The position numbers were made by a program, and so were the translations under genes. The notes below the pieces were generated by a model. The model was given only the letters and a program-made list of their open reading frames with translations. It had not been told where the DNA came from and searched no databases. From Caldilineae bacterium (GTDB taxonomy: Bacteria > Chloroflexota > Anaerolineae > J102), in assembly GCA_003694905.1 (NCBI GenBank), contig RFJM01000327.1:1-6349 (forward strand): a stretch of DNA of 6,349 nt. Direction: 5' to 3'. Below, one piece after another: positions 1 to 6,349 of the stretch (positions are counted from its first letter, which is position 1; every line of letters starts with the position of its first letter).

Positions 1-338
1 AGCAAAGCTTCGATAGCCTTCTGTCGCTGGCTGTAGAGCGCCGACCGGCTGAGCCCCAGGCTCTCCTGCAGTTCGCTCATGGAAATGCGTTCTTCATAGT
101 GCCGGTGCAAGAGGTCTGCCAGCTCGGGCTCGCGGCGATGCAGCGCGACTCGGGCACGTCTGAGCAAACGCTGCACGGCCAGTCCATCGGCAAACGCCTG
201 CAGTTGGGGCTCGGTGATTTTTTCCCGTTCCGCCCGTGCAGCCAATAGCTGCGCCAGGGGGCTATCCCCCAAAGCGCCCAGATCATGGTATCGGCGCAAG
301 GCCTGGGTGACGGCGTCCTGCCAGTCGAAGCTATCCAT
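1..338 (-). CDS. Helix-turn-helix protein, N-terminal part (gene cut by window edge)
   Basis: The frame runs from ATG (complement of 336-338) to the left edge without a stop, giving 112 codons beginning MDSFDWQDAVTQALRR. The first ~75 residues are mostly helical with charged Arg/Glu-rich segments. Residues ~84-112 (RISMSELQESLGLSRSALYS and following) fit a helix-turn-helix of the sigma-region-4/winged type: a first helix ISMSELQESLG, a turn at GLS, and a recognition helix RSALYSQRQKAIEAL. The MDxFDW start followed by an HTH resembles, from memory, the front end of large Chloroflexota proteins that continue into a STAND-type NTPase (NACHT or NB-ARC) and TPRs. That continuation is outside the window and is inferred only. 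No Shine-Dalgarno is visible before the ATG. A GTG nine codons upstream is an alternative start, also without one. A stop (TAA) lies further upstream in frame, so the N-terminus is bounded. It could equally be a simple transcription regulator. Confidence 0.75.
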   Translation of the reverse strand, partial: MDSFDWQDAVTQALRRYHDLGALGDSPLAQLLAARAEREKITEPQLQAFADGLAVQRLLRRARVALHRREPELADLLHRHYEERISMSELQESLGLSRSALYSQRQKAIEAL

Positions 339-387
339 AGAGTAGGGTGCCGTGAAGGCGGCCACGAATGGCGGCAGAAGAGAGCAG

Positions 388-405
388 CATGGATATTATG
401 CCATG
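388..405. promoter_or_regulatory. Dyad around the putative -10, possible operator
   Basis: CATGG (388-392) and CCATG (401-405) are perfect inverted half-sites separated by eight bases (ATATTATG). The dyad brackets the AT-rich -10-like element in an otherwise GC-rich gap. Its position would let a dimeric regulator, possibly the HTH protein itself, occlude the promoter. Half-sites of five bases are short and could be chance. Confidence 0.25.
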
Positions 406-423
406 TCGGTGGCGGATCGGAAA
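395..423 (-). promoter_or_regulatory. Possible promoter of the left-edge HTH gene
   Basis: On the minus strand, CATAAT (400-395) matches five of six bases of a -10 box. Seventeen bases further upstream is TTTCCG (423-418), a weak -35 matching three of six. Transcription would start near 388, leaving a leader of about 50 nt before the ATG at 338. The same bases carry TATTAT (394-399) on the plus strand, so the -10 could serve either direction. The weak -35 keeps confidence low. Confidence 0.3.
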
Positions 424-481
424 AACTCCGGACGATCTCAGGACCGAGGCTCTTCCAGTTGTATGGTAAACTTGAAGCACT

Positions 482-640
482 GGGTGGCGAGCTCTGTGTC
501 ACCCTACCGTGTGAGAGAGGACCACCAGACAACGGCGTCTGGCAGTCCAGCTTGACGGCTGCTCCGCAGAAGAGGGCAGTTGGGACAGTCCGTCAGACTG
601 GGCGCCGGGTTACGGCGAGAGGGCCCGGCGCCTTGTCTTT
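482..640 (+). ncRNA. Candidate small structured RNA ending in an intrinsic terminator
   Basis: There is no credible protein gene here, yet the plus strand folds into consecutive hairpins. H1 pairs GGGTGGC (482-488) with GTCACCC (498-504). H2 pairs CCAGAC (525-530) with GTCTGG (537-542). H3 pairs CAGTC plus TGACGG (543-547, 553-558) with CCGTCA plus GACTG (590-595, 596-600); five bases bulge on the 5' side and a small CTGC/GCAG hairpin (559-569) sits inside. H4 is the 601-632 terminator stem. H2, H3 and H4 abut with no unpaired base between them, as in a compact stacked RNA. The 5' end is unknown. A TATTAT at 394-399 with a poor -35 could start a transcript near 406. I recognise no known family: no tmRNA, SRP RNA, RNase P or tRNA signatures. 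It could instead be an attenuator in a longer sucC leader. Confidence 0.35.
601..640 (+). terminator. Rho-independent terminator-like hairpin upstream of the sucC promoter
   Basis: GGCGCCGGG (601-609) and CCCGGCGCC (624-632) form a perfect 9-bp GC stem with a 14-nt loop. TTGTCTTT (633-640) follows directly, with six T in eight. The T-rich side is on the plus strand, so it would stop rightward transcripts arriving from before 600. No plus-strand protein gene lies upstream in the window, which is why a small RNA is proposed. The sucC promoter begins 25 nt further on, so the hairpin would also insulate it. Confidence 0.55.
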
Positions 641-664
641 GTATCGTGCAACGGGCATGAAGAT

Positions 665-693
665 TTGGGCTGGCATGCAGACTCCGCTATAAT
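665..693 (+). promoter_or_regulatory. Sigma70-type promoter of sucCD
   Basis: A perfect TATAAT (688-693) lies exactly 17 nt downstream of TTGGGC (665-670), which keeps the TTG of the -35 consensus. Transcription would begin near 700. This is the best promoter I see on the plus strand, and it faces sucC with no other gene between. It implies an untranslated leader of about 225 nt. Confidence 0.65.
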
Positions 694-699
694 CGATGC

Positions 700-912
700 C
701 TGTGTGCCGCGCACCTGACGCGGTGGAGGCGCTGCCCGGCCGGCGGTCGGCGATCCCGTCGTCCGTGTCGTCCAAGACAGTTGCTCTCCAGACCGACATG
801 TTCTGAAGCCAACGCCCGGACCGGCTTTGCCATGAGCCCGGCCGGGCGTGCCATCGTTTGAAACCCCTTACAATCCATGCCACCGGCCCGCACCGGTGGA
901 GCAATCGTTACC
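700..912 (+). promoter_or_regulatory. Long structured 5' leader of sucCD
   Basis: Between the predicted start site and the ribosome binding site no coding region is supported. Several hairpins are visible. CCGCG/CGCGG occupies 707-711 and 719-723. CGCCCGG-A-CCGG (813-824) pairs with CCGGCCGGGCG (838-848), 11 bp with one bulged A. CCACCGG (880-886) pairs perfectly with CCGGTGG (893-899), ending 13 nt before the Shine-Dalgarno. The 3' arm at 838-847 is also perfectly complementary over 10 bp to GCCCGGCCGG at 734-743, so two exclusive folds are possible. No T-run follows the 813-848 hairpin, so it does not look like a simple terminator. Regulation at translation or RNA stability is an inference. 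The CCGG-rich composition makes chance pairing easier. Confidence 0.4.
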
Positions 913-919
913 AGGAGGG
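913..919 (+). promoter_or_regulatory. Ribosome binding site fixing a TTG start for sucC
   Basis: AGGAGGG lies five bases before TTG at 925-927, ideal spacing. The protein from that TTG begins (M)KLHEFQAKRIF, the normal N-terminus of SucC. The upstream in-frame ATG at 877 has no Shine-Dalgarno, sits at the foot of the 880-899 hairpin, and would add 16 residues unlike the family. Confidence 0.85.
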
Positions 920-924
920 TTCGA

Positions 925-2064
<1,140 letters not shown>

Positions 2065-2079
2065 TTAGGAGGCAGGCAG

Positions 2080-2946
2080 ATGAGTATACTGGTCAACAAG
2101 AACACTCGGCTCATCGTCCAGGGGCTCACCGGACGGGAGGGCCGATTCCACGCCGAGCAGATGATAGCGTATGGCACGAATATCGTGGCAGGGGTGACAC
2201 CCGGCAAGGGCGGGCAAGAAGTCCTGGGGGTGCCCGTTTTCAACACGGTCGCAGAGGCTCGCCAGGCCACCGATGCCAATGCCAGCATCATCTACGTCCC
2301 TGCCCGCTTTGCGGCCGACGCCATTCTCGAGGCGGCCGACGCCGGACTGGAGCTGGTCGTGTGCATTACCGAAGGCATTCCCGTGCTCGATATGATCACG
2401 GTGCGCGCTTATCTCGACACGGTACACACTCGCCTTATCGGGCCCAACTGCCCCGGCGTGATCACACCCGGCGAAGCCAAGGTGGGCATCATGCCCGGCA
2501 ACATCCACAAACCGGGGCCGGTGGGGGTGGTCTCCCGGTCGGGGACGCTCACCTACGAGGCTGTGGCCGCCCTGTCGGACATGGGTATCGGCCAGAGTAC
2601 GGTTGTCGGCATCGGCGGTGATCCCATCATCGGTACCAAGTTCATCGATGTGTTACGATTGTTCGAGGAGGATCCCGATACCCGCCATGTGGTCATGATC
2701 GGGGAAATCGGCGGCAGCGACGAGGAGGTCGCGGCCGAGTATATCGCCACGCACATGAAAACCCCGGTGACCGGTTTCATCGCCGGCCAGACGGCACCGC
2801 CGGGCAAACGCATGGGGCACGCGGGGGCGATCATCAGCGGTGGCAAGGGCACGGCCGCCGAGAAGATCAAGGCCCGGGCGTCGGCCGGTGTGCCGGTGGC
2901 GGTGCACCCTGGTGAGATTGCCGAACTGGTCGCCCAGCGTCTGTAG
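2080..2946 (+). CDS. sucD: Succinyl-CoA synthetase, alpha subunit
   Basis: SucD binds CoA and carries the phosphorylated histidine that shuttles phosphate between succinyl phosphate and the nucleotide bound by SucC. It has 288 residues, the family's usual length (289 in E. coli). The Rossmann CoA-binding domain (~1-125) shows GLTGREGRFHAEQ (15-27), PGKGG with Lys43, ITEGIP (96-101) and GPNCPGVI (121-128). The ligase domain carries SRSGTLTYE (152-160), IGEIGG with Glu209, and the active-site motif GKRMGHAGAII with phospho-histidine His247. All are intact. The ATG at 2080 has AGGAGG (2067-2072) seven bases upstream. The 15-nt gap after sucC implies one transcript and matched production of both subunits. 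An inverted repeat follows 18 nt after the stop. Confidence 0.98.
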   Translation: MSILVNKNTRLIVQGLTGREGRFHAEQMIAYGTNIVAGVTPGKGGQEVLGVPVFNTVAEARQATDANASIIYVPARFAADAILEAADAGLELVVCITEGIPVLDMITVRAYLDTVHTRLIGPNCPGVITPGEAKVGIMPGNIHKPGPVGVVSRSGTLTYEAVAALSDMGIGQSTVVGIGGDPIIGTKFIDVLRLFEEDPDTRHVVMIGEIGGSDEEVAAEYIATHMKTPVTGFIAGQTAPPGKRMGHAGAIISGGKGTAAEKIKARASAGVPVAVHPGEIAELVAQRL

Positions 2947-2959
2947 TTTTCTACGCTCT

Positions 2960-3007
2960 GCGCCGTTGCCCTCTCTGTTAATCCGGCCGCAAGAGAGGGC
3001 AACGCGC
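2960..3007. terminator. Inverted repeat between convergent sucD and the TPR gene, probable bidirectional terminator
   Basis: GTTGCCCTCTCT (2965-2976) and AGAGAGGGCAAC (2992-3003) pair perfectly over 12 bp. A further C-G pair (2964/3004) follows, then three more pairs past a single bulged C, around a 15-nt loop. It fills most of the 84-bp gap between the ends of two converging genes, where a shared terminator is expected. Neither side has a clean T-run: the plus side reads GCGCAGGCTTCTCTTGC and the minus side is GC-rich. It may therefore protect the 3' end of the messenger, or work with Rho, rather than act as a classic intrinsic terminator. Confidence 0.65.
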
Positions 3008-3030
3008 AGGCTTCTCTTGCACTGCCGGCA

Positions 3031-6000
3031 TCAGGAGCCGAGCGCAGCCAGGTTGGCACGGACCAGGTCTCGCACGTCGGCCAGCACCAGATCACATTGG
3101 ACGGCGATATCGTACGCAGCTTCGGCTTCGTCCGCATTACCCTGGGCCTCGCGCACGATGCCCAGGGCCAGGTGACCGAGAGGGGATCTGGGCACTTTGG
3201 CCAGGACGGCCTGCACCGCGGCGTCGGCCGCGTCCAGCGCTTCTTGCGCTTTGTCGCGCTGCCGGAGATGCTCGAACGCCAGGGCGCGGCGTACATGGAT
3301 GTAAGCGGTCTGCAGGGCGGTCAGGTCGACGGGGTTGAGTCGGGCATAGGCGGGTAGCATCTCGACGGCGCGATCGTAGGCGGCTATGGCGCCGGCGGCA
3401 TCGCCCAATCGCATACGGATGTCGCCCAGGGCTGCCTGAGCATCGGGGGTGGCGGGATAGCTTTCAACCGCCTGCTCGAACTCGGCCTGGGCAGCCAGGA
3501 ATTTCTCTTCCGCGTAGAGCACCGAGCCCAGACCAAAGTGGGCCCATGCTGCTATGAATGGTAAGAGGGAACCGGCTTCGACCACGCGTTGATATTCCCT
3601 GCCGGCTTCCTGGTAGCGTTGCCGGCGGGCAAGGTAGTCGGCGACCACCAGGTGAGCGTAGGCATCGCTTTCAGGTTTCTGTTGTAATTCTGCATAGATG
3701 GCCTCGGCGTCGGCCCCCCGCCCCTGTGCTTCGTAGAGGGCGGCCAGCAGACCCCGATAAGTGCTGAGATCCGGTTGCAGCTTGACGGCCTGGTTGAGGG
3801 CCTGCACCGCCGTGCTCAGGCGGCACTGTTTGTAGGCGGAGAGGCCCAACCCGAAGTAGGCCTCGGCGCTGCCGGGATTGGATGTTAGCGCAGCGGTGTA
3901 GGCTTTCTCGGCCTCAGCCAGATCACCCGCCCTGGCATAGAGCTCCCCCAGCCGGAACTGGGACTGCCAATCGTCGGGATTCAGGCGCACGGCCTGCCGG
4001 TAGGCCGCCAGCGCTTCCTCACTCAGCCCCAGACGCTCATCTACGGAAGCCAGTCCGGCGTATGCCTGGGCATCGTCAGGGTGAAGGGCCAGCGCTTGCT
4101 GATAGGCCTCCCGCGCGCCTTCCAGGTCCCCTTGCACGGAGAGCGCCACCCCCAACACGCGGTAGGCGGCAGCGTACTCCGGATCCAGGCTCAGGGCGCG
4201 GCGATAGTGTTCGACGGCAGCGTCGATCTCACCTTTTTGGGCCAGGGCGATACCCAGCGACACATGCGCCGCCGCGTCCTCGCCTGCGGTCAGATAGGAT
4301 TCATAGGCCGCAATGGCATCGTCCCAGCGCGAAAGTTGCAGATATGCATCACCCAGCAGGGCGTATACATCGGTCTCACCGGGAGCCAACTGTAGCAGCG
4401 TTTCGTAATGTTTCGCGGCTTTGTCGAATTCCCCGCGTTCCCGAGCAATGGCGGCGGCCAGGCGATGGACACCCACTCCACCCGCGCCCAAGGCCAGAAC
4501 CGAATCTATGGCCCAGGCTGCCTCGTCATAGTGCCCGGCCTGGTAGGCGCTGCTGGCCAGCAGGTACCAGGCATCGGCATTTTCCGAGTCGAAGGTGACC
4601 GCCTGACGGTATTGGGCGAGGGCCGTCTCATAATCGCCTTCTTTCACGGCCAATCCACCGAGCAGGAGGTATGGCGTCGGATCGCATTTGCCCAGAGCTG
4701 CGGCCTTTTCCAGCTCATCGCGCGCGGCACCGACGTCACTGCCGCGCAGATACAGGATGCCCAGGAGAAGATGGGAGGAGGGATCGTCGGGCGTCTGCTC
4801 GGCCAGGGTGCGGTAGGCTGCTTCGGCCTTTTCGGTCTCACCCAGCCAGGACCACGCATTCCCGAGCCCGCGCAGGGCGGCGGGCAGCTCGGGCACCAGG
4901 TCCAACGCGGCCTGGTATTCGGCCAGAGCGCGGCCGAAAGCATCCTCGTCATCGCCGGCCATGTAGATGTCGCCCAGGCGCAGGTGGCCCTCCACCTCGT
5001 CGAGCTTGCCCGCCGCCATTTCCTCCTGCACGGCAGCGATGGCCATGGCCTGGGCGTGAGCGGCTTTCTGCGGCTGTTGCAGCGCAGCATAGGCCTGGGT
5101 GAGCAGACTGTAGGTGAGGCTGTTGCCGGCATCGAAGGTCAACGCCAATTCCAGGGCTGCCACCGCGTCGGAGGCGCGACCTTCCTGCAAGTAGAGCTCG
5201 CCCAGCAGCAACCAGGCATCGGCATCGTCGGGTCGCAGGCGTGTGGCCGTTTCGGCCTGGCCGATAGCGCGCGTGAGTTGCATGATGGGGGTGCATGACT
5301 GAGCATAGGCGATGGCCAGATTGTAGTGAGCCTCGAACAGATCCTCCTCTGTCTCGGTGATCTCTTCCAGGTCGGTGATGGCTTCTGCAACCCGGCCGAG
5401 CGCGTAGAGAGTCATGGCCCGCTGGAACAGAATCGATTCACGCCCAACCGGTGCACCACTGCCAGGCTCCAACTCGGCCAGGGCCTTGTCGAACAGAACC
5501 AGGGCTTCTTCGTAGCGCTGGTTGGCAAAGAAGCCCAGCGCCAGCACTGCCTCGGTCACGGCCGTCAGTTCCTCACTCCCCCGCTGCAGGAACAGATCCA
5601 TGGCCGGCATGACGCTGGGCCGCCGGGCATAGCGGCTCAGGTCGACGTCCGGCAGCGACGCGGACGGCTGCGAAGCCGTCAGTGGCGACAGCAGTACTCT
5701 CACCGCCGATACGTCCTGCTGGAGCGAGGGCAACTGCAGGAGTTCGACGCGCGGGCTGACACCGGCATCGTCGTACCACCCCCAGATGATGAGGGTGGCC
5801 CGCAAAGCGCTCCCACGCCTGCGCGCGGCTTCGGCATCGCGGTAGACCTCGTGTGTTCTGATGATGCGCGCGTCTTCCTCGAGGTCCGAAAGCTGGCTTT
5901 CCAGGTTCTCGACGATGCGGCGGGCAAAGTCGATCTGCATGGACGACCGGGAGCCATCGAAGTCGGCCACGGCGATGACGAAATCGGAGGCCAGTGTGAT

Positions 6001-6349
6001 GCGACTGTAAGCGGTCCAGCCGCCCCAGGCCAGCATGGCCACCAGGGCGAGGACCAATAGCCCTGCGGCCCGGCGCTTGCGAGCCGGACTGCGCGACCGC
6101 AAGAGGAGGTAGAGGGCGAGCAGCACGGCTGCCGCCAGCAACGCGCCCGCCAGATAGGGCAGGAATCGTGCCAGACGCACACCCGGAAACTGTAGCAATT
6201 GCAGGGTGTCCAAGATGAACTGCAGACAGGCCAGCAGGATGCCGATGATGCCCAGCAGGGCCGCTATCTGGCTCCGGCGGTCCTGGCGTTCCAGCTTCTC
6301 GGCCGGACTGTCATAGCCCACGAGTGGTGCCAGGACATCCACCACAGCC
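3031..6349 (-). CDS. Large membrane-anchored TPR protein (start possibly beyond the window)
   Basis: This is a frame of at least 1104 residues ending in TGA (complement of 3031-3033). GTG codons at 6345 and 6342 could start it, but the frame stays open to the edge and no Shine-Dalgarno can be seen, so it may be longer. Counting from 6345, hydrophobic segments lie at ~27-47, ~61-82 and ~94-113. The very basic RSRSPARKRR (83-92) between the second and third suggests that loop is cytoplasmic and everything after residue ~115 is outside. Residues ~120-215 form an alpha/beta domain, with VIAVADFDG near the start and ATLIIWGWYDD near 183-193, similar in style to TolB-N/FlgO/CsgG-like domains (inferred). 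From ~265 to ~1090 there are about 21-23 tandem 34-residue TPRs, for example AAAYRVLGVALSVQGDLEGA (725-744). TPRs bind peptides or proteins; the partner is unknown. No enzyme motif is visible. It converges on sucD. Confidence 0.85.
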   Translation of the reverse strand, partial: AVVDVLAPLVGYDSPAEKLERQDRRSQIAALLGIIGILLACLQFILDTLQLLQFPGVRLARFLPYLAGALLAAAVLLALYLLLRSRSPARKRRAAGLLVLALVAMLAWGGWTAYSRITLASDFVIAVADFDGSRSSMQIDFARRIVENLESQLSDLEEDARIIRTHEVYRDAEAARRRGSALRATLIIWGWYDDAGVSPRVELLQLPSLQQDVSAVRVLLSPLTASQPSASLPDVDLSRYARRPSVMPAMDLFLQRGSEELTAVTEAVLALGFFANQRYEEALVLFDKALAELEPGSGAPVGRESILFQRAMTLYALGRVAEAITDLEEITETEEDLFEAHYNLAIAYAQSCTPIMQLTRAIGQAETATRLRPDDADAWLLLGELYLQEGRASDAVAALELALTFDAGNSLTYSLLTQAYAALQQPQKAAHAQAMAIAAVQEEMAAGKLDEVEGHLRLGDIYMAGDDEDAFGRALAEYQAALDLVPELPAALRGLGNAWSWLGETEKAEAAYRTLAEQTPDDPSSHLLLGILYLRGSDVGAARDELEKAAALGKCDPTPYLLLGGLAVKEGDYETALAQYRQAVTFDSENADAWYLLASSAYQAGHYDEAAWAIDSVLALGAGGVGVHRLAAAIARERGEFDKAAKHYETLLQLAPGETDVYALLGDAYLQLSRWDDAIAAYESYLTAGEDAAAHVSLGIALAQKGEIDAAVEHYRRALSLDPEYAAAYRVLGVALSVQGDLEGAREAYQQALALHPDDAQAYAGLASVDERLGLSEEALAAYRQAVRLNPDDWQSQFRLGELYARAGDLAEAEKAYTAALTSNPGSAEAYFGLGLSAYKQCRLSTAVQALNQAVKLQPDLSTYRGLLAALYEAQGRGADAEAIYAELQQKPESDAYAHLVVADYLARRQRYQEAGREYQRVVEAGSLLPFIAAWAHFGLGSVLYAEEKFLAAQAEFEQAVESYPATPDAQAALGDIRMRLGDAAGAIAAYDRAVEMLPAYARLNPVDLTALQTAYIHVRRALAFEHLRQRDKAQEALDAADAAVQAVLAKVPRSPLGHLALGIVREAQGNADEAEAAYDIAVQCDLVLADVRDLVRANLAALGS

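Noticed and set aside
77..532. Minus-strand open frame of 151 residues overlapping the HTH gene
   Set aside because: It is rich in Pro, Ser, Trp and Cys with no domain pattern. The adjacent frame from 338 gives a coherent protein with a helix-turn-helix.
285..692. Plus-strand open frames at 285-692 and 352-555
   Set aside because: There is no ribosome binding site and the composition is arbitrary. One runs antisense into the HTH gene and through the hairpin block and promoter.
696..806. 36-codon frame (MPVCRAPDAVEALPGRRSAI...) in the sucC leader, considered as a leader peptide
   Set aside because: Its ATG overlaps the end of the promoter and lies before the predicted transcription start. 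There is no Shine-Dalgarno and no run of regulatory codons.
877..924. Upstream ATG start for sucC
   Set aside because: It has no Shine-Dalgarno. The added residues MPPARTGG... are not SucC-like, and the TTG at 925 has an ideal ribosome binding site.
339..924. tRNA, tmRNA, SRP RNA or insertion-sequence remnant in the long intergenic gap
   Set aside because: I found no T-loop GTTCRA motif in cloverleaf context, no tmRNA or SRP signature, and no transposase fragments or terminal inverted repeats.
4408..5298. 296-residue plus-strand frame inside the TPR gene (also 3882-4598 and 5326-6060)
   Set aside because: These are antisense shadows of the TPR gene. Repetitive GC-rich coding sequence gives long open frames on the other strand, and no ribosome binding sites or domains are evident.
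3031..6349. Tandem DNA repeat or CRISPR-like array in the TPR region
   Set aside because: The periodicity is at protein level (34-residue TPRs) and the DNA units are too diverged to be a nucleotide repeat. No identical repeats with regular spacers were seen anywhere in the window.

Overview
The window is GC-rich bacterial DNA with short gaps between genes. Its only firmly identifiable genes are a two-gene operon for succinyl-CoA synthetase (sucC-sucD). The flanking genes are a helix-turn-helix protein of a large multidomain style and a giant TPR protein with three N-terminal membrane segments. Together these suggest a free-living bacterium, possibly Chloroflexota (Anaerolineae/Caldilineae-like). 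That assignment is an impression from protein style, not a proof.

Layout. Positions 1-338 (minus strand) hold the N-terminal 112 codons of a protein with a helix-turn-helix near residues 84-112; the gene runs off the left edge. Positions 339-924 have no convincing protein gene. This gap holds a possible promoter and dyad for the left gene (388-423), a run of tightly packed plus-strand hairpins ending in a terminator-like hairpin with a T-rich tail (482-640), a good sigma70-type promoter (665-693), and a leader of about 225 nt with several hairpins before sucC. Positions 925-2064 are sucC and 2080-2946 are sucD, both plus strand, 15 nt apart, each with a strong Shine-Dalgarno. Positions 2960-3007 hold a long inverted repeat between convergent genes. 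From 3031 to the right edge (minus strand) is a TPR protein of at least 1104 residues whose true start may lie outside the window.

Function. SucC and SucD form the beta and alpha subunits of the TCA-cycle enzyme that interconverts succinyl-CoA and succinate with nucleotide phosphorylation, and all the key residues I could check are present. The TPR protein is predicted to be membrane-anchored with its repeat domain outside the cytoplasm. Nothing in the sequence links it to sucCD beyond adjacency. The least explained part is the non-coding stretch 388-912. It looks like one small structured RNA locus followed by a structured, possibly switching, sucC leader. These RNA claims come from reading base pairing by eye and have not been tested for conservation.
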